Assembly (NCBI GenBank): GCA_013398295.1
Contig: VZSF01010491.1
Span: forward strand, 141,003 to 205,002
DNA: 64,000 nucleotides
Direction: 5' to 3'
From: Chionis minor
Lineage: Eukaryota; Chordata; Aves; Charadriiformes; Chionididae
Positions 13,231-25,850 of the stretch are shown here, piece after piece. Position 1 is the first letter of the stretch. The number at the start of each line of letters is the position of its first letter. A program made the translations under genes and the position numbers. The notes under the pieces were generated by a model. The model made no database searches. It was not told where the DNA came from and was given only the letters and a program-made list of their open reading frames with translations.

Positions 13231-13366
13231 CAACAGGCTGATAACACATGAATGTGTTTGCCTTGTGGGCCCGGTGTGACTTGGCAGAGCCCTTGGGCAG
13301 TGCTTCCAGCTCCGGAACAGAGCCATTCGGTGGAAGAAAACCATTATTTTCTCCATGATTCTGCTC
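13231..13366 (-). other. candidate exon, splice-bounded and open in two frames
   Basis: On the minus strand a pyrimidine-rich acceptor ending TTTCCTCAG precedes position 13366, and a donor GTAAGG follows 13231. The 136-bp interval reads through for 45 codons in one frame, including HGENNGFLPPNGSVPELEAL, and leaves one base (phase 1 exit). A second frame is also open, so coding is not established. I do not recognise the peptide. It may be a real coding exon, a noncoding RNA exon or coincidence. Confidence 0.2.
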
Positions 13367-13399
13367 CTGAGGAAATGCGGTTGGAAGCAACAAGAGCTT

Positions 13400-15190
13400 T
13401 GGTTTGTTTTCGTTAGAGTATTTGTAAGCATAGGTGTGAGACGTAGGCATTTTTTGTTCATTGCCTCTCATTTGCTGGCTGCATTTTTATTATCTCCTGA
13501 TGACCTTGAAACATCAAACAAAGGTGCACTTGTTCACCCCTCTCTCATTGAGAAGCAGGAGAAGAGGTCACAGATGTGAACAGCCACAACCATCTGATTT
13601 CCAGAGCTGGCTTCAGAAAACATAGCTCTAAACAAGATTTTCTGAGACACTCCCCCGATGAGAGGACAAGTTTTCCTGTGAGGCTCGGCTGCATGGATGT
13701 GGCACGTGTAGGTTGACTTCACATTTTATGAAAGTCTTCTAATCTGTTTGCCTTTTTTTTCTTTTAATATTTGGAAAGCCTACGGGCTGGGAATGAACTC
13801 ACAGGTCTGGAAGAGTGACTGGCTATGGGGAAGCTTTTCGGAGCTAGGGTGACTGTAATGCTGAGATGTGTCCTAAACCTTATGTTAGTCAACATTTTTG
13901 TGAGTAACTCTTTTTCCAAAGGTAAAATAGCTTTTGTTTTAAATTTTATGCCACTAGGAGGATTAGTGGAGGCCACCACAAGGATTAGCAATTACTGCTG
14001 AGAACAGCACACTCAGAAGAAGTGCACCCGTTTAAACCAAGCAAGTTTCAGAGTGTTAAAATGAAGTCATACACCAAAGACAGAGGGCTGCTGTCCTTTC
14101 TTACCAAATGGCACACCTCAGATACCAGCTATGAGCTGGGCAAAGTTAAGGAGGTCACTCCCACCCAAGAGGCTTTGTCCTCTCAAAAGAAGGTTATGGA
14201 GAAGCTGCTTCCACCAGGCTCAACTCACTTTAGCGCAATCTGGGATCAGAGCACTTGCTGTCTTTATTATCTATCAGAGAGGTGATTTACTTCTGGTGAG
14301 TAACACTTCTGTGGGGAGAGAATGGTAGCTATTGAAACAGTATTTTATGTAGTGGAGAAAAGGGGAACCGGCTGGAGCCGTAGTGCAGGTTAGGTGGTAT
14401 TTCTGGAGTCAAACATGGAGGCAGGAGATGGAGTTTCTCTTTCCTAATGTTTTTTTACCTAGAGTGGATGCCCAGACAGACAAAAATGTCTCAGTCAGGC
14501 CAAAACCAGCTGTTCTTTGCAAGATGCAGTTGTGAGGCTCTATGGGGCAGCAGAGTGAAGAGTAGGATCTGCCTACCTTGAGAATCTCAGGGACTCATCT
14601 GGTAACGAAATGAATCCTGCCCAGCATCCCCTGTAGAGCAAGCAGATAGTCCATGTTAAATTGGCACAAAGTTTTTTAAAAAACAGGTTGTCCCTGGCCC
14701 TGCTCAGAGAAATCGTCTGAAGGACGATGGCTCTGTTTGCACCCCAGCAGCTTCTCAAACACCCTCTCCGCCAGCTGTGGCACCCACAAGCAGCTGTGCT
14801 GTCACCCTGCACAGACCTGCCGCCCCATCCCTGCAGGTGGCAGCTGGCTGTGCTGGGCTGCTGGGGCTGCTCTGCTCCCAACTTTGAAGGGAGCCTTCTC
14901 TAGAAATAATTTGGTATCTTTGCCAATTAAACTTGTTATGTTTGTGATTTAATGAAGCCCATTTTAAGACTGGTGTATTTATGAGGTCACTTTCTTTAAT
15001 CACTTTTATTTCTAAGAAACACATAAGTAAATAATACCAAGTTAGAGATTTCTTTCATGCCTGTCCTTATACACAGATGGGTAGAAAACAATAAAGTTTG
15101 GAAATACACATCCCCATATGGACAATGCAAACAAAATTTACACTGCAGGCAACAAACCAGTCACAAAAGAAGCTGTTTCAAATATTCCAC
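13400..15190. other. unannotated DNA
   Basis: No gene or repeat recognised. A frame at 14022-14285 ends just before a strong-looking donor (CTG followed by GTGAGT at 14296), but the frame stops before the donor and the upstream acceptor is only moderate. Confidence 0.45.
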
Positions 15191-15199
15191 CACCTAGCA

Positions 15200-15930
15200 A
15201 TTAGAGGAGACTAAAAACCACGCAGCAGGGGCCAGCCTATCAGCCTGCGTTCAGCAAGACCCTCCAGAAGCTTCTGGGGGGAGAAGTTCCAGCCCTGAGG
15301 AGAAGGGCTGGAAACGTGAGCAGAGCCTGTGGTCAGGGGCGAGCAGGGGCTGAAGGCTGTGCCCGGTGTGTGCAGGTGTGAGACGGCTGGGTGTGCGGGT
15401 CCCAGGGGGCAGGGCTGCCGGGGCTTACGTGAGGGACGTGTCACTGCATTTGACAGCAGCGAGAGATAAGACAGACTCGTAAATCAATACAATTTCTGTC
15501 TGGTATTTACCTAAGTAATTTGCTTTTTGCAATTACGCCCAACACTGTTGGTCAGCTGGGGCTATGTCCGAGGCCAGCGATGCTCCAGTCCTCGGGGGGG
15601 ACCACGAGACACCTGCATTTTTGTGTTTTGACTGCAGCCCGGCGTGCCAGCAGGTAAAAGCAGAGCTGTGCTGGGGAGCGGGCAGGAGGTGTGGGCTCGC
15701 AGGGCGCAGGGCTGTGATGGCTGTGGGGGACAACGGCTGAGGATTCGTCCCTGCGGAGACAGCCTGCCCTGCCGCCACCTCTGCAGGTGCCAGCTGAGTG
15801 CTGGGAGCAGGCTGCTGCGCTCTTGAAGCAGCTCTCTCCTTGAGGCAATTCTTCCTTCGCGAGATGTCTCAATTACATGTCCCTTTCTGAAAAGTTTTAA
15901 TGATGCCGAGCGCAGGCAGTGGTTCTGGAC
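15200..15930. other. GC-rich, moderately CpG-rich patch
   Basis: From about 15580 to 15920 CpG occurs roughly every 20 bases, above the flanks, with words such as GCGGAG, TTCGCGAG and CCCGGCG. Frames are open on both strands (up to 123 codons), as expected from the base composition. It could be a weak CpG island or a decayed GC-rich bird region; no transcript structure is visible. Confidence 0.35.
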
Positions 15931-16127
15931 CACAAGCTGGTATTTAAATTTGTGTTGGTGCGGCAGCTTCGCCCTCTTGCTTGCCTGTGCAAATCCTGTC
16001 CTGTCCTCTCCCTGAGGTGCATTTGGCTTTGCCGGTGACCGACTGCTGTCCGATGAGTGTTTCCCTCGCTCCTCTCAGCAGGTATGGCAAATGGGCTCTG
16101 AAGAGGTCTTCAGGCATGTGAAATAGC

Positions 16128-16210
16128 TTATTTATTTGTTTATAGGTTTATTTGTTTGTTTTATTTGTTTTGGTTTGTTTGGGTTTTGGGGTTTTTTTGT
16201 TTTTTTTTAA
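16128..16210 (+). repeat. cytosine-free T/G-rich tract
   Basis: For 83 bases the plus strand contains no C. It is built of TTTA, TTTG and TTTTGG units ending in runs of T. This is a low-complexity, strand-asymmetric tract of mixed units rather than a pure microsatellite. It could be the degenerated A-rich tail of a retroelement in reverse orientation, but no element body is recognisable beside it. Confidence 0.85.
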
Positions 16211-16224
16211 CTTTATTTGTTCCT

Positions 16225-18180
16225 GCACACCCTCTGAGTTGGTGAAGACCACAGGCAAGGGTCTTTTCTCTCCTTAAAGAAGGCGTCAGAGGAGCAACAC
16301 TCTCAGAGCCAGGACAGTTATCGGCACATCATTTCTGATGCCGTGGATAGCCTGGAGCATCCTGGTTTCCTTCGAAACGAAATGTCCTCGATGTGGCAAC
16401 CGGCAGTGCGTGGCACCGGGTCACCCGTAGGGGCACGTGCGAGGGCTCGTGCCCAGACCCCCAGCCAGCAAAGCATGGCAGCAGCGTTGCTGTCGTCGCA
16501 GGCTGCCCCTTCCTGGGGCTTTCCACCACCTTTGCAGCCGTGGGCTGTGGGTATGGCACTGCGTCTCAGGGAGGAGGCAGAGAGCCTGACGGCTGCCTTT
16601 GGAATAAGGCTTATCCGTCATTTCATGATAGATAAGCCCTCTGCATAAAGTGAGGAGTGATATTTATTCTCTTTTTACTGGTGCCTTTAACTTTTAAATA
16701 GAATGGAAGAGAATTTGGTTTTATGTGGCTCCTCTCACACTTCCCTATTCCGAAGCACTTTTACGGAGCAGTTAAGTTAGGATATAGCGCCGGTAATGCA
16801 GCGACTGTGGGCAAATGGGGCAGTCTGAACTGCACTGTATATCACTGCACCCACCTCTGCTGCATGTGATACGCATGCCATTTGATCTTTTTTAATAGCT
16901 ATTCTGTACCTGTCCTTGATTTTGACCGACTAAATCCAAGCTATTAAATCTGTGCCTTGATACTTCTTTTTAACACCTTTTTAAAAGGGAATTTAGCACT
17001 TGTAATGTTGCCAGATTTAGGTAGGTTTATGGAATATGCAGTTTTATGCCCTAATAACGACGCCAAGGCATTCAGAGCTTCAGGGAGCTTGTAAGAAGCA
17101 TCAAATCAGCAGACAAACTCTCCTGAACTTTGTCTATCTGCAGGGCTTCTCTGGGAAGACTGGCCTGATTTGGTGTCATTTTATTGTAAATAGTGCTATC
17201 CCCAGTGATGAAGAACCAGGCTTGTTTTTCCTTGCAGCAGATAACTTTTGACAACAAACTGACAACTCTCTGTCCTTGCAGACAGCTTTATTTACCTGTA
17301 AAATTCTGCAACTCCTGCACATAGGGGGTGTGTGCAGCTGGCTGCTGGTGCCTCGCAGGGAGCCCTTCCTTCCGTCCTTGCCTTCCTCTGTGCCTGCAGC
17401 TGGCCGGCCAGGATGTTGACACCGACAGCAGGGAAGCGCAGGGCATCTCCCCAGTTATCAGAGCTGCCTCAACCAGCCAGCCTCTGGAGAAGCAAACATA
17501 GTTTTACCCAGCTTTTTAACCCGTTCAGTGCTTCAGACCAGCCAGTGGTGCCTTCTCATTGAACGTGAGCTGGGGCTGTGGCAGCTGCATAAAGCTTTGA
17601 GATATTATTCATACAGAAATACTGGCATATGAGTTTATTAATAGCCATAGACTCCTAGACACACTGTTCCATACTGGGTTGTAGCTCTTGTGATCATTCA
17701 TTTTTTGTCCTCCCATTCTTGCCTGTAAAGTGAAATAGTAAACAGTTATTTCTGTACCCCAGAACCTTGCCATTAGTCTTCATTAACGATTATTTCTGTC
17801 ACTTTCAAGCTGGTTCTGTAAACATTACACGTGTATAATTGACCAAACCCCTCTCTCATTTCCTCTTAGGCAACATTATTGATGACAAGCGAGAGCAGAA
17901 TCGCACTGAAGTGGGAGTAGGAGCTTAATTTGGCTCAAAGGCTGCACTGTACTAAAAGCTTTCCTGCCTTATTATAGGTTGTAACCAATATATTTGCTCA
18001 AAGAAATCATGAGGTCATTAAATGGGGTATCTTACTCCATTTAAAAGCATCTGAATAAGATGTAACAGCTAGCACTGAAAGAAAATATAATTAGGTTTGT
18101 TTTTTTTAAAAAAGTAAAGTAAACCCAAACTCTTTAGGGCTGCTATAAAATGAGAAGCACACTGTGTTCCAGTGCAGACC
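16225..18180. other. unannotated DNA with a short GC-rich patch
   Basis: A GC-rich patch at about 16340-16620 keeps several frames open on both strands, but none is recognisable. The rest is ordinary mixed sequence. No transposon signature is seen. Confidence 0.45.
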
Positions 18181-18184
18181 ACTG

Positions 18185-18385
18185 ATGGTTAAATTCTTCT
18201 CCCAGACTCTCATAAATCAGAGTAGCCCCACTGACTTTAATAGAGTTATGCTGAAATTACACTGGTGTAGTCAGCTCGTTTTGGCCCTACAAACTTGGCA
18301 TTTGTCATTGTAGATCTGATCCAAACCCTGTGTAAGCCCTGGGGAATCTTTGTATTCAGATAATGGGATTTGGATCAGATGGTAT
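18185..18385. mobile_element. old palindromic MITE-like amniote repeat
   Basis: The core around 18214-18271 reads AAATCAGAGTAGCCCCACTG, then ACTTTAATAGAGTTATGC and ACTGGTGTAG. This matches the palindromic repeat theme familiar in turtles, crocodilians and birds (TAAATCAGGAGTAACTCCACTG / GTCAATGGAGTTACACCAGTG). A near-perfect inverted pair follows: ATCTGATCCAAACCC at 18314-18328 and its complement at 18365-18380, differing by one inserted base. Family assignment rests on remembered sequence texture; the copy is old and diverged. Confidence 0.5.
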
Positions 18386-18389
18386 AAGT

Positions 18390-20385
18390 TTAACATGAAT
18401 CATAATTAGTTCAATTTAGTATTTGTATGGCTCATAATATGCAAGAGAGCCATGTGAGCCAGCTGGAGCATTGGTCTTGTTGCTTAGGAATGAAAGTGAA
18501 ACCATGAAGTCTTTCACTTAGTCCACCTAATTGCAATCAGATTAAAACTACTTTAAGTAATTACCAAACCAGAACAACCTTGGCGCGTTGACCTCATATG
18601 AAGGGTTCCGTCTGCTGCTGGTCTCCAGAGAAGTGGTTCTCCTCCTCTTGTAAGTCTTGGACATTCATAACACTCATCTTGTAATGTTGCTGTTAATTGC
18701 TTTTAATTTTTTCTTGCTACAGGAATAGCATTATCTTGCCTACTATGTTTGCTTAGTTCATGATGTCCTGTGTATGTAGTGGGGAAGAGGACCTAGAGGT
18801 CACAAAGCCTGTTTCTGCCCTCATTTATATTGGAGCTGCATCAACAGAATTTGATGAACTTTAATGAAATTATTCTTGATCTATAACAGGGCAGTGTAAG
18901 TGCAGGACTGACATCTACTGTAATTCTGTTGATCTGCTAGAATGACATTGCTCATAGTGGGGATGAGATGGAGCTGTGGTTGACATATATATTTATTTAC
19001 ATAATGATTCTTTAAAATGGCTGTTCATGTTCAAAAATTATTCTATATTCATCAAGGACTTTCTGGAGATGTTATACTGGTGTTGACGGCAGCAAAATGT
19101 AGCCCAGTGTATCGCATGCTTGGAAGCGAAACAACACACAACCAATATATGCATCCCTTTTCCAAAATCCTCTTGCTGTAGAAAATGCCTGTCACCTTCT
19201 GTATTGATGAAAGGAAAACAGCTAACTGCCAATTTGTGTAAGGAGAAGAAGCCTTTCTTCTAGTCTTCATCTAAGGAACAAACAGATGAGGGGAAAGGAT
19301 ACTTTTATATCAATATCACATAAAGGGTAATGAAATTGGAAATAGATTCGTGATTTATTCTTCTTCCAGCAGCACGCTTAAGTATATGGGAAAATTGGCT
19401 TTCACTATATACCGTAGCTGCTTACATAGCATGACTAAAGAAAGACCCTGTGAATACGAAAGGTCCCAGATGAATGAGGCCTGAAATGGAAAACCTCTAT
19501 TGCTACAGCAGGCAGGATTGTGTGGCTTTTGCGTGCTTTGCCAGTAATTTGCCAACATTTCCATTTGATCTTTGGCTGGCAGAAGCACTGATTTAGTATG
19601 CTGTAAAGGCCCCTTTTCCCACCTTCCATCTAAACCAATGAAAATCATTATGCCGCAGCTATCCCTTTTTCTAGGTGTCGGGCAGGAAAGCCATCACCTG
19701 GGGAGTGGGGAGAAGCGGTGGTGTAAATCCCGTGCAAGGTTCCACATCACTGACTGCGCTGGAGAAAACACAAGGCACGTCTCTTAGCTGCAGGAGAGTG
19801 GTTTCGCTGTAGTGCGGAGGGTGCTCCGAACCAGTCGGGAGCGGCAGAGTATTTGCTAAAACAGAGGAGAACCAGACTTGGAAAGTGCAGCCCCCGTAGG
19901 GAGGGGACAGCCCTGTTTCTCACTCCTCGACTGGCTTGACCCCACCGTGGAGCCACCATGCCCGCAGAGGCCAGTTCCCCCCTCTTTTAAGCGACCAACT
20001 CCAGACTACGGCCGCGCTTTCCCAGCCCTTTCTTTTAGTTAGGGTGGGTGGCAACCATCTTCCCAAGACCTTGGTGCTCGTGACTCAGAACAGGAAAGCA
20101 GCTGAAATCGTGAGACGCTGCGTGAGACTGGAAAGCCTTGTTTCTCAGCCTGATTTGAGACAGTACCAGCCTGCTGGAGGTGCAGTCTCTCCATGCCAGT
20201 GTGCGCGACGCAGGAGCAGGCTGGGGTGTGAAAAGCACATGAGCTCTTTGTGAGGCCCCAGCTTGTAACCAGGTGTGTGGTGCAATTTCTTTTCCATATT
20301 AATATTCCTTGGGCAGGCCCTGGAATAGTATCTGTTTCTTAGATCTCTCCAGTTAATGAAATGGCCAAATACAATCATCTGGCAA
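18390..20385. other. unannotated DNA
   Basis: No gene recognised. The 3' part, about 19680-20240, is GC-richer with scattered CpG (for example CTACGGCCGCGC near 20005) and opens frames of about 100 codons in both directions without motifs. Confidence 0.45.
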
Positions 20386-20394
20386 TAGAATCGC

Positions 20395-20840
20395 ACTTCA
20401 GCAATTCAAACAAAAAGACCCTAATTTACATTTGTGCCAATACCATTAATGTAAATTGGTTATTAGCTATTTATGCTAAAAAGCTGTGATACAAAGCATA
20501 AAGGTAGTTTTATTAACTACATTTTGCCCTGTGAAATCCATGCTAGAAGGCACACTTTGCAATGAGTGATTTTCTTTTCTCAGGCAATATGGCATTTGGT
20601 CCACCTAATTAACATATTTATAAACAAATTACTAACCCCTTTTCTGCACTTTGCATTTTATAACACATCACTGCTATGAAGTTAATAGGACAGCCGCGTG
20701 CAATGCTTTTGTAATTCAATTGCAATGTTGGATTGTTCTTCACCCTATCATTCTCATGTATATGTAGGAAGGGGTAATTAAAGAAAAAATGGCGTTTACA
20801 AACAATTATAATGCAGGAATAACAAGGAGGGAAATGGGTT
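20395..20840. other. AT-rich block, possible conserved noncoding element
   Basis: This is a long AT-rich but complex stretch with many homeodomain-like words (TAATTA, ATTAAT, GTAATTAAAG, CTAATTAACATA) and no repeat family or open frame of note. Blocks with this texture near developmental genes are often conserved enhancers. That is inference; alignment to other amniotes would decide. Confidence 0.22.
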
Positions 20841-20889
20841 TCAATCACTGCTTTTTAATAGGGATGCGTGGAGGGATAGGGATAGCAGG

Positions 20890-21930
20890 AAAATGGAGCT
20901 GCACCTGATCTGCCCCTCTGGTTTTAGTCTCTTCATGCGTCTGGGGAAAGCCCTCCTGAGGTGTGTGGGCCAGACTTTCTCTTGCGTGGTGCCACAGTGC
21001 CTGTGCCGATGGAAGCGAGAGTGGGACTGGGACTGGCAATTTCCTTCATGTGTGAGATACAACCTCCTTGGTTTCTAGCACAGCCATTTCGGTGCCATCC
21101 TGCATCGCCCCAGTCCCCGGAGGAGCCTCTCTGCAGCACCCACTAGGGCGCTGGGTCCCCTGCCCCACCGGTCAGGCACACGGTGGCAAGAGGATGGGAA
21201 AGGATGAGGCTGCTGGACAGGAGAGAGAAACGCAACCCAGCAGAATGAACCAGCTTAATTCAGGTTGTTCCCACAGTCCAGTCGTGTCCACACCAGCTGG
21301 CCACCCTGGTGCACCTGAGGGCTGTGTGAGGGCTGTGACCCCCAGCGGGAGGAGGAAGAGGGAGGGAGGTGGAAGAAGTGGCTGGGATTGGCACTGACAC
21401 CGGGAGCTGCAGACCACACATTAGGCGGAAACTACTTTTACTGCCCACTGAGAGTGATGGACAGGTTGAGTGATGCCTGGACCAGAGGGAGGTCACAGGC
21501 TGGCTCTCTGGGTGACTTGGACATCCGTGGACATTGCAAAATTGGGAACTGACACGAGGAGCAGGACACACGGCGAGGTTTGAGGGCTGGGCTGTGCAGG
21601 CACGCTTGCTGAAAGACTCCCAGGTGGCAGGAGGCTGGGTGCTCAGGTCTCGGTGCTCCTGGGCACAGCCCCTTCCCCCTGAAATGGAGCAGAACCACCA
21701 CCCGCGCCTGCCCTCTGCCCTGCCGCATCACAGTGGCAGGCGTCCGGGCTGGAGCCTCTGCTCCGCTTCTCTGCCAGGAGGAGCTGCGTTTGAGAGCTGG
21801 ATGGCAATTCCTTGGCATGGGAGCAGCTGGAGGATGTTTCGGACCTGAGGAGCGATTTTTGAGCAAGCAAATGGTGCTGGGGTGGGCTCTGAGGTTATCA
21901 GATGAACCTGTCTCAGCCACGTGCCTCGTT
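20890..21930. other. GC-rich stretch with overlapping shadow frames
   Basis: Frames of 100-160 codons overlap on both strands (the longest is minus 21438-21920), with no recognised domain. Purine runs at 21345-21385 (GGGAGGAGGAAGAGGGAGGG) could form triplex or loose G-quadruplex structures. A CTCF-like motif matching 12 of 14 positions lies at 21140-21153. No gene is called. Confidence 0.45.
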
Positions 21931-21939
21931 CAGGGGTAG

Positions 21940-24900
21940 GACTTCAGGCCTCCGAACCACACCTTCTGCTCTGGCTTGACAACCACGCAGCTGCAGTTTC
22001 AGTCAGCCTTCAGGTCTTCAGGTTCCTTGCTCACCATAACTCCCCTTTGACTGAAGCTCCTTTGGGGAAGGCAGGAATGAGAGAGATGAGGGATGCATGC
22101 TTTTCCTTTCCCAGAAATTAAAAGACTTTTTTTTTTTAATTCAAACAAATCTGCAATAACCCTAATAACTGTGAATTTGGAGGTCATTTATACTATTTCT
22201 TATTTCTGTAAAGAAATAATTCTGAAGAATGAAAATAACTTCAGTTTAATGAACTCACATATTCCGGTGGAATGTCAATCTTTCACATTGGTATTAAAAG
22301 TTAGCGTTAAATTATATTCTTAAATTATAGCGTCATCTAACCCAGCTATGTCTGATCTCTAACAGGCTGTTGTTAGTTATTTTAAGGCAAACTATGTAGA
22401 GGTAAATCTATTTTCTGTGCAAAGAGACTTAAAACTTGTGGCTAAATAATAGCTAGCAACAAAGCTTCTGTGTGTAGCAGTATTTGTAACCCCAAGGACA
22501 CTGGCATTTTCCTTGCAAGGATGTATAGGAGACTCCGAGCATATATTTTCTGTGACACAAAAAAAATCTGGTGCTCCAGTTATTCTCATAAGGAAGAGCA
22601 CTAGACTATTTTTTGTTGTGAGTTGATATAAGAGGCTCTTCAGTTGTTTGTGTTCAGTGGCCCTGCAGTAGGTTGTTCTCAGAGGGTTCACGTTGGTAGC
22701 TGGGAAGGGAGTGCCATGCTCCCCTCTGGCCACCTGGTTGAGGGTCATAACACTGGTGGCTCTGGCTGCAGAGTAGAGAGTGAAAAACAAGTTAATAATT
22801 GACCTTCGTTCCTTGTTTTTCATTCTTAGGACTACAGACTTTGAAATGATAGCATCTGTTTTTTAAAATACTTTTTATAATAAATAGAATGTTTTTCACA
22901 TCTCAAGTTAAAAATAACAGCAGGAATGGAAGGTCAAGGAATGAGTGATTTGCTGTCTATTTTTAATGAGCTCTCTTTAGAGAAGGAGAGATCAGATACT
23001 GCTAGGGAAGATCATGCAGCATTCAGAAAACTTTGTGAATCACCCACGATAGGCTGAGGCTGCCATTCTTTGTATGACTTCCCAAGTTCACATAAAGGTT
23101 ACATGGCTACCAAGATGAAAAGCAGTCTCATCTGGTTTTTTTCTACCACAGCCTTTTTCCATTACTAAAAATGAGGATTGTGATGAATCATGTCTTCAGC
23201 TGAACATCAAACACAAGTCTGTAGTCTTCAGTGAGCATTAAATATAGATGTGAATATAAATAGAGAAGAGAAGGTTATTATGTAGGAAGGAGGAGGATAA
23301 TAGCTAGGCACAAGTCAGCTATTTAACATGTGCTTTCTGTCCCCTTGGTATCCTATGTTCTTTTATCTCAGGAGAAGAAGGCAATGGGTTAGCATGACCC
23401 TGTCACAGGCTATAGGCTCTCATCAGAAAATTGGGGATGAATAGTCACTGTCTATGAAGCAGTCATGATTCTGCTCTATGTCTGTATATATCCGAACGGC
23501 TATTTCACCCAGCTTTGTGTTCACATGGCTTCCTCTGCAGTATTTTTTGTTATTACCACCACACCGAGCACAGAGGAGTCCCTGAGTTTAAGCTTGTCTC
23601 TTCCATTAAGGGACCTGGTTTGCAGAGACCCTCCAGTGGAACCTGGTCTTCCCATCAGCATCTCTGCTCAAGACCTCTTCCCTCCAAGCCCTGTGCAAGC
23701 CGCTACAAGCAGTGGTCTGCTCTTCCTCATTTGATCCAGGGCATAAGCAGGTCTTCCAATAAACAGGTTTGTTTAAGCATGTCTGTTTAACATGCTGCCA
23801 CTACAGTCTGCAACACCGCAGTGTTTGTCTTGCTGGGGGGGTACTCCTGGCTGTGTCTCCAAAGGCCTCTGTGCTCAGACCACGTGCTGTATTTCAAGCC
23901 TACCACCACAACACAATTCAGTGATTTCTGTCTCTCTGGTTTTTCTTCCTTTGTATAAATTCTGAGACCACTGCCTTGGATGCACCACCCTCCCCAAGCT
24001 GCCTGGCTTGTTCCAGATCCTGGTGAAGATGGTGGACTGTAATGACCTTCTTTGAGTTTGGATCAGCTCCACCGTTGCTTCCAGTGACACTCATGGTTGT
24101 TGCACAGCGAGGGATGTGGCACCCTGACCATGCACTGCCATCTCTTCTCTTGTGCTCCCACGAGGCCTTTTCTTCAGAGGAATCCAGACAGGCAGGGCAC
24201 CCAACCCATGGAGGGAATACTACCACAGGCCAAAAGTGAGATGAGCTGTTGGTCCTGCATGTGTGGCTTGAGGGCAGAACTCGAGAGATCTATTAGAGAA
24301 GGTAAATAAAGACTTCCATGGTGCAGGCAATCATTTCGACCAGGCTGAAATCAGACCAGCTGGAGTTCAATGGCACTTATGGTATTTCAACCTGTATCAA
24401 ATCACTCACCCCTTTAATGGGACATTTCAGTCATCTTTCTCTTCTGCTGAGAAAATACCAAATGCCTTTGCCCATTAAACCATCCATGCTTGATGTCGTA
24501 CTTTACAGGTCACCCAAATTATATTGTACTGAAATAACAACACATTTGTACCTTTTGGGGATGGAGTTGGGACAGTCTTCCTTGTGATCTTGTGGAGTTC
24601 GTTACATACGAAGTCATAATTCAAATACAGCCCCTTTAATTAATTAATCCAAAGATAAAAAAGAGTACTCTACAAAATCTATGAGGATATTGCTATCAGA
24701 AAAAAAGTCACATCTACTTTTCATATACATGTCTTCAATGAGCACAAGAGCCCTTAATGATTGGGCTTAATTGTTACTCATCAACACCACTGCACCATCT
24801 GTCCTGAAGTGGTAATTTTCTGTGATAGCTATATAGTACCACAACATCAGTGCTCTTCAAGTATCAGGATACTGAGTTAATCATGAAGGGGTTTTCATTA

Positions 24901-25510
24901 GCACCGGAAAAAACTGCCTCAGTTAAAAAGACTTTCTTTAAAAAAATATCTGGTCAAGGACCATTTCAACATTTCAAGGAAAATGAAATGCATGTGATAA
25001 ACTCAGCAAGTTTGCTGTGCCCTTTGCTGGTCCTGACCCTTCCAGGGATTCCTATCAGCACTCTCTCGGGTCTTTCTCTGCAAGTCCTTTTTGCTTTAAA
25101 CTTCTTACTTTCTCCCATGTTTAAGTCTTGTGGTAGTACACAGCATTTGCTCCAGACTCTTACTCTTCGCTTAACTCTAGCTGTTTGTAAAGTCAAATCT
25201 CAAGTATGTTCTACCACACAACGATTTTTGCTGGGTTCTTTCAAGAAACTTGCCTCTCTGATGATGACTACCAATACTCTTCATCAAAAGATGAAAGCTT
25301 CTCATCAAAAAGAGATGCTAGTAGGGTTTTGAGGTGTTTCTGTTAGGTTGTAGGGGAGTACAGAGTCCAGGCAGAACACTCTGCCAGATATCTTCAATGT
25401 CTGCCAAGGGTTTGAAGTTGCTTGCGCTAGCTGCAGGCTCCGTGGACACAGAAGAACACAGAAGGAGACACCTAGTAACTCCACAGAAACAATGAAGTAT
25501 TTCAGCGTAC
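21940..25510. other. unannotated DNA
   Basis: No gene or repeat recognised. An AATAAA at about 23758 is followed by a GT-rich stretch (GTTTGTTTAAGCATGTCTG), the arrangement of a polyadenylation site on the plus strand, but nothing upstream supports a transcript. The 160-codon frame at 24850-25332 has no recognisable motif. Confidence 0.45.
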
Positions 25511-25511
25511 T

Positions 25512-25850
25512 GTCATAGAATAGTTTGTCTTGGAAGGGGCCTTTAGAGGTCATCTAGTCCAACTCACCCTGCAATGAGCAAGGACATCTTCAACCAGATC
25601 AGGTTGCTCAGAGCCCTGTCCAACCTTGAATGTCTCCAGGGATGGGGTATCTACCACCTCTCTGGGCAACCTGTTCCAGTGTCTCACCAGCCTCATTGTA
25701 AAAAATTTTTCCTTGTATCTAATCTAAATCTTCCCTCTTTTAGTTTAAAAACATTACCCCTTGTCCTGTTGCAGCAGGCCCTGCTAAAAAAAGTTTGAGC
25801 CCATCTTTCTTACAAGTCCTCTTTATGTATGGAAAGGCCAAAATAAGGCC
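25512..25850 (-). mobile_element. CR1 LINE fragment, 3' end
   Basis: The segment starts with the reverse of a CR1 tail (CATAGAATAG). It continues through the diagnostic CR1 3' UTR text in reverse (GGTCATCTAGTCCAACTCAC) and into the end of the second ORF (ACCTCTCTGGGCAACCTGTTCCAG, then CCTTGTATCTAATC). CR1 is a non-LTR retrotransposon whose copies are nearly always 5'-truncated, as here. The reading frame is broken, so the copy is inactive. Spelling in the body is diverged, so it is older than the copies at 33.4 and 50.6 kb. Confidence 0.9.

Noticed and set aside
23465..23790. Possible LTR (AATAAA followed by GT-rich text)
   Set aside because: No TG...CA ends, primer-binding site or second LTR was found, and nothing retroviral lies nearby.
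24850..25332. 160-codon plus frame
   Set aside because: No recognised family; the opposite strand is also open in part; no promoter-like or conserved context visible.
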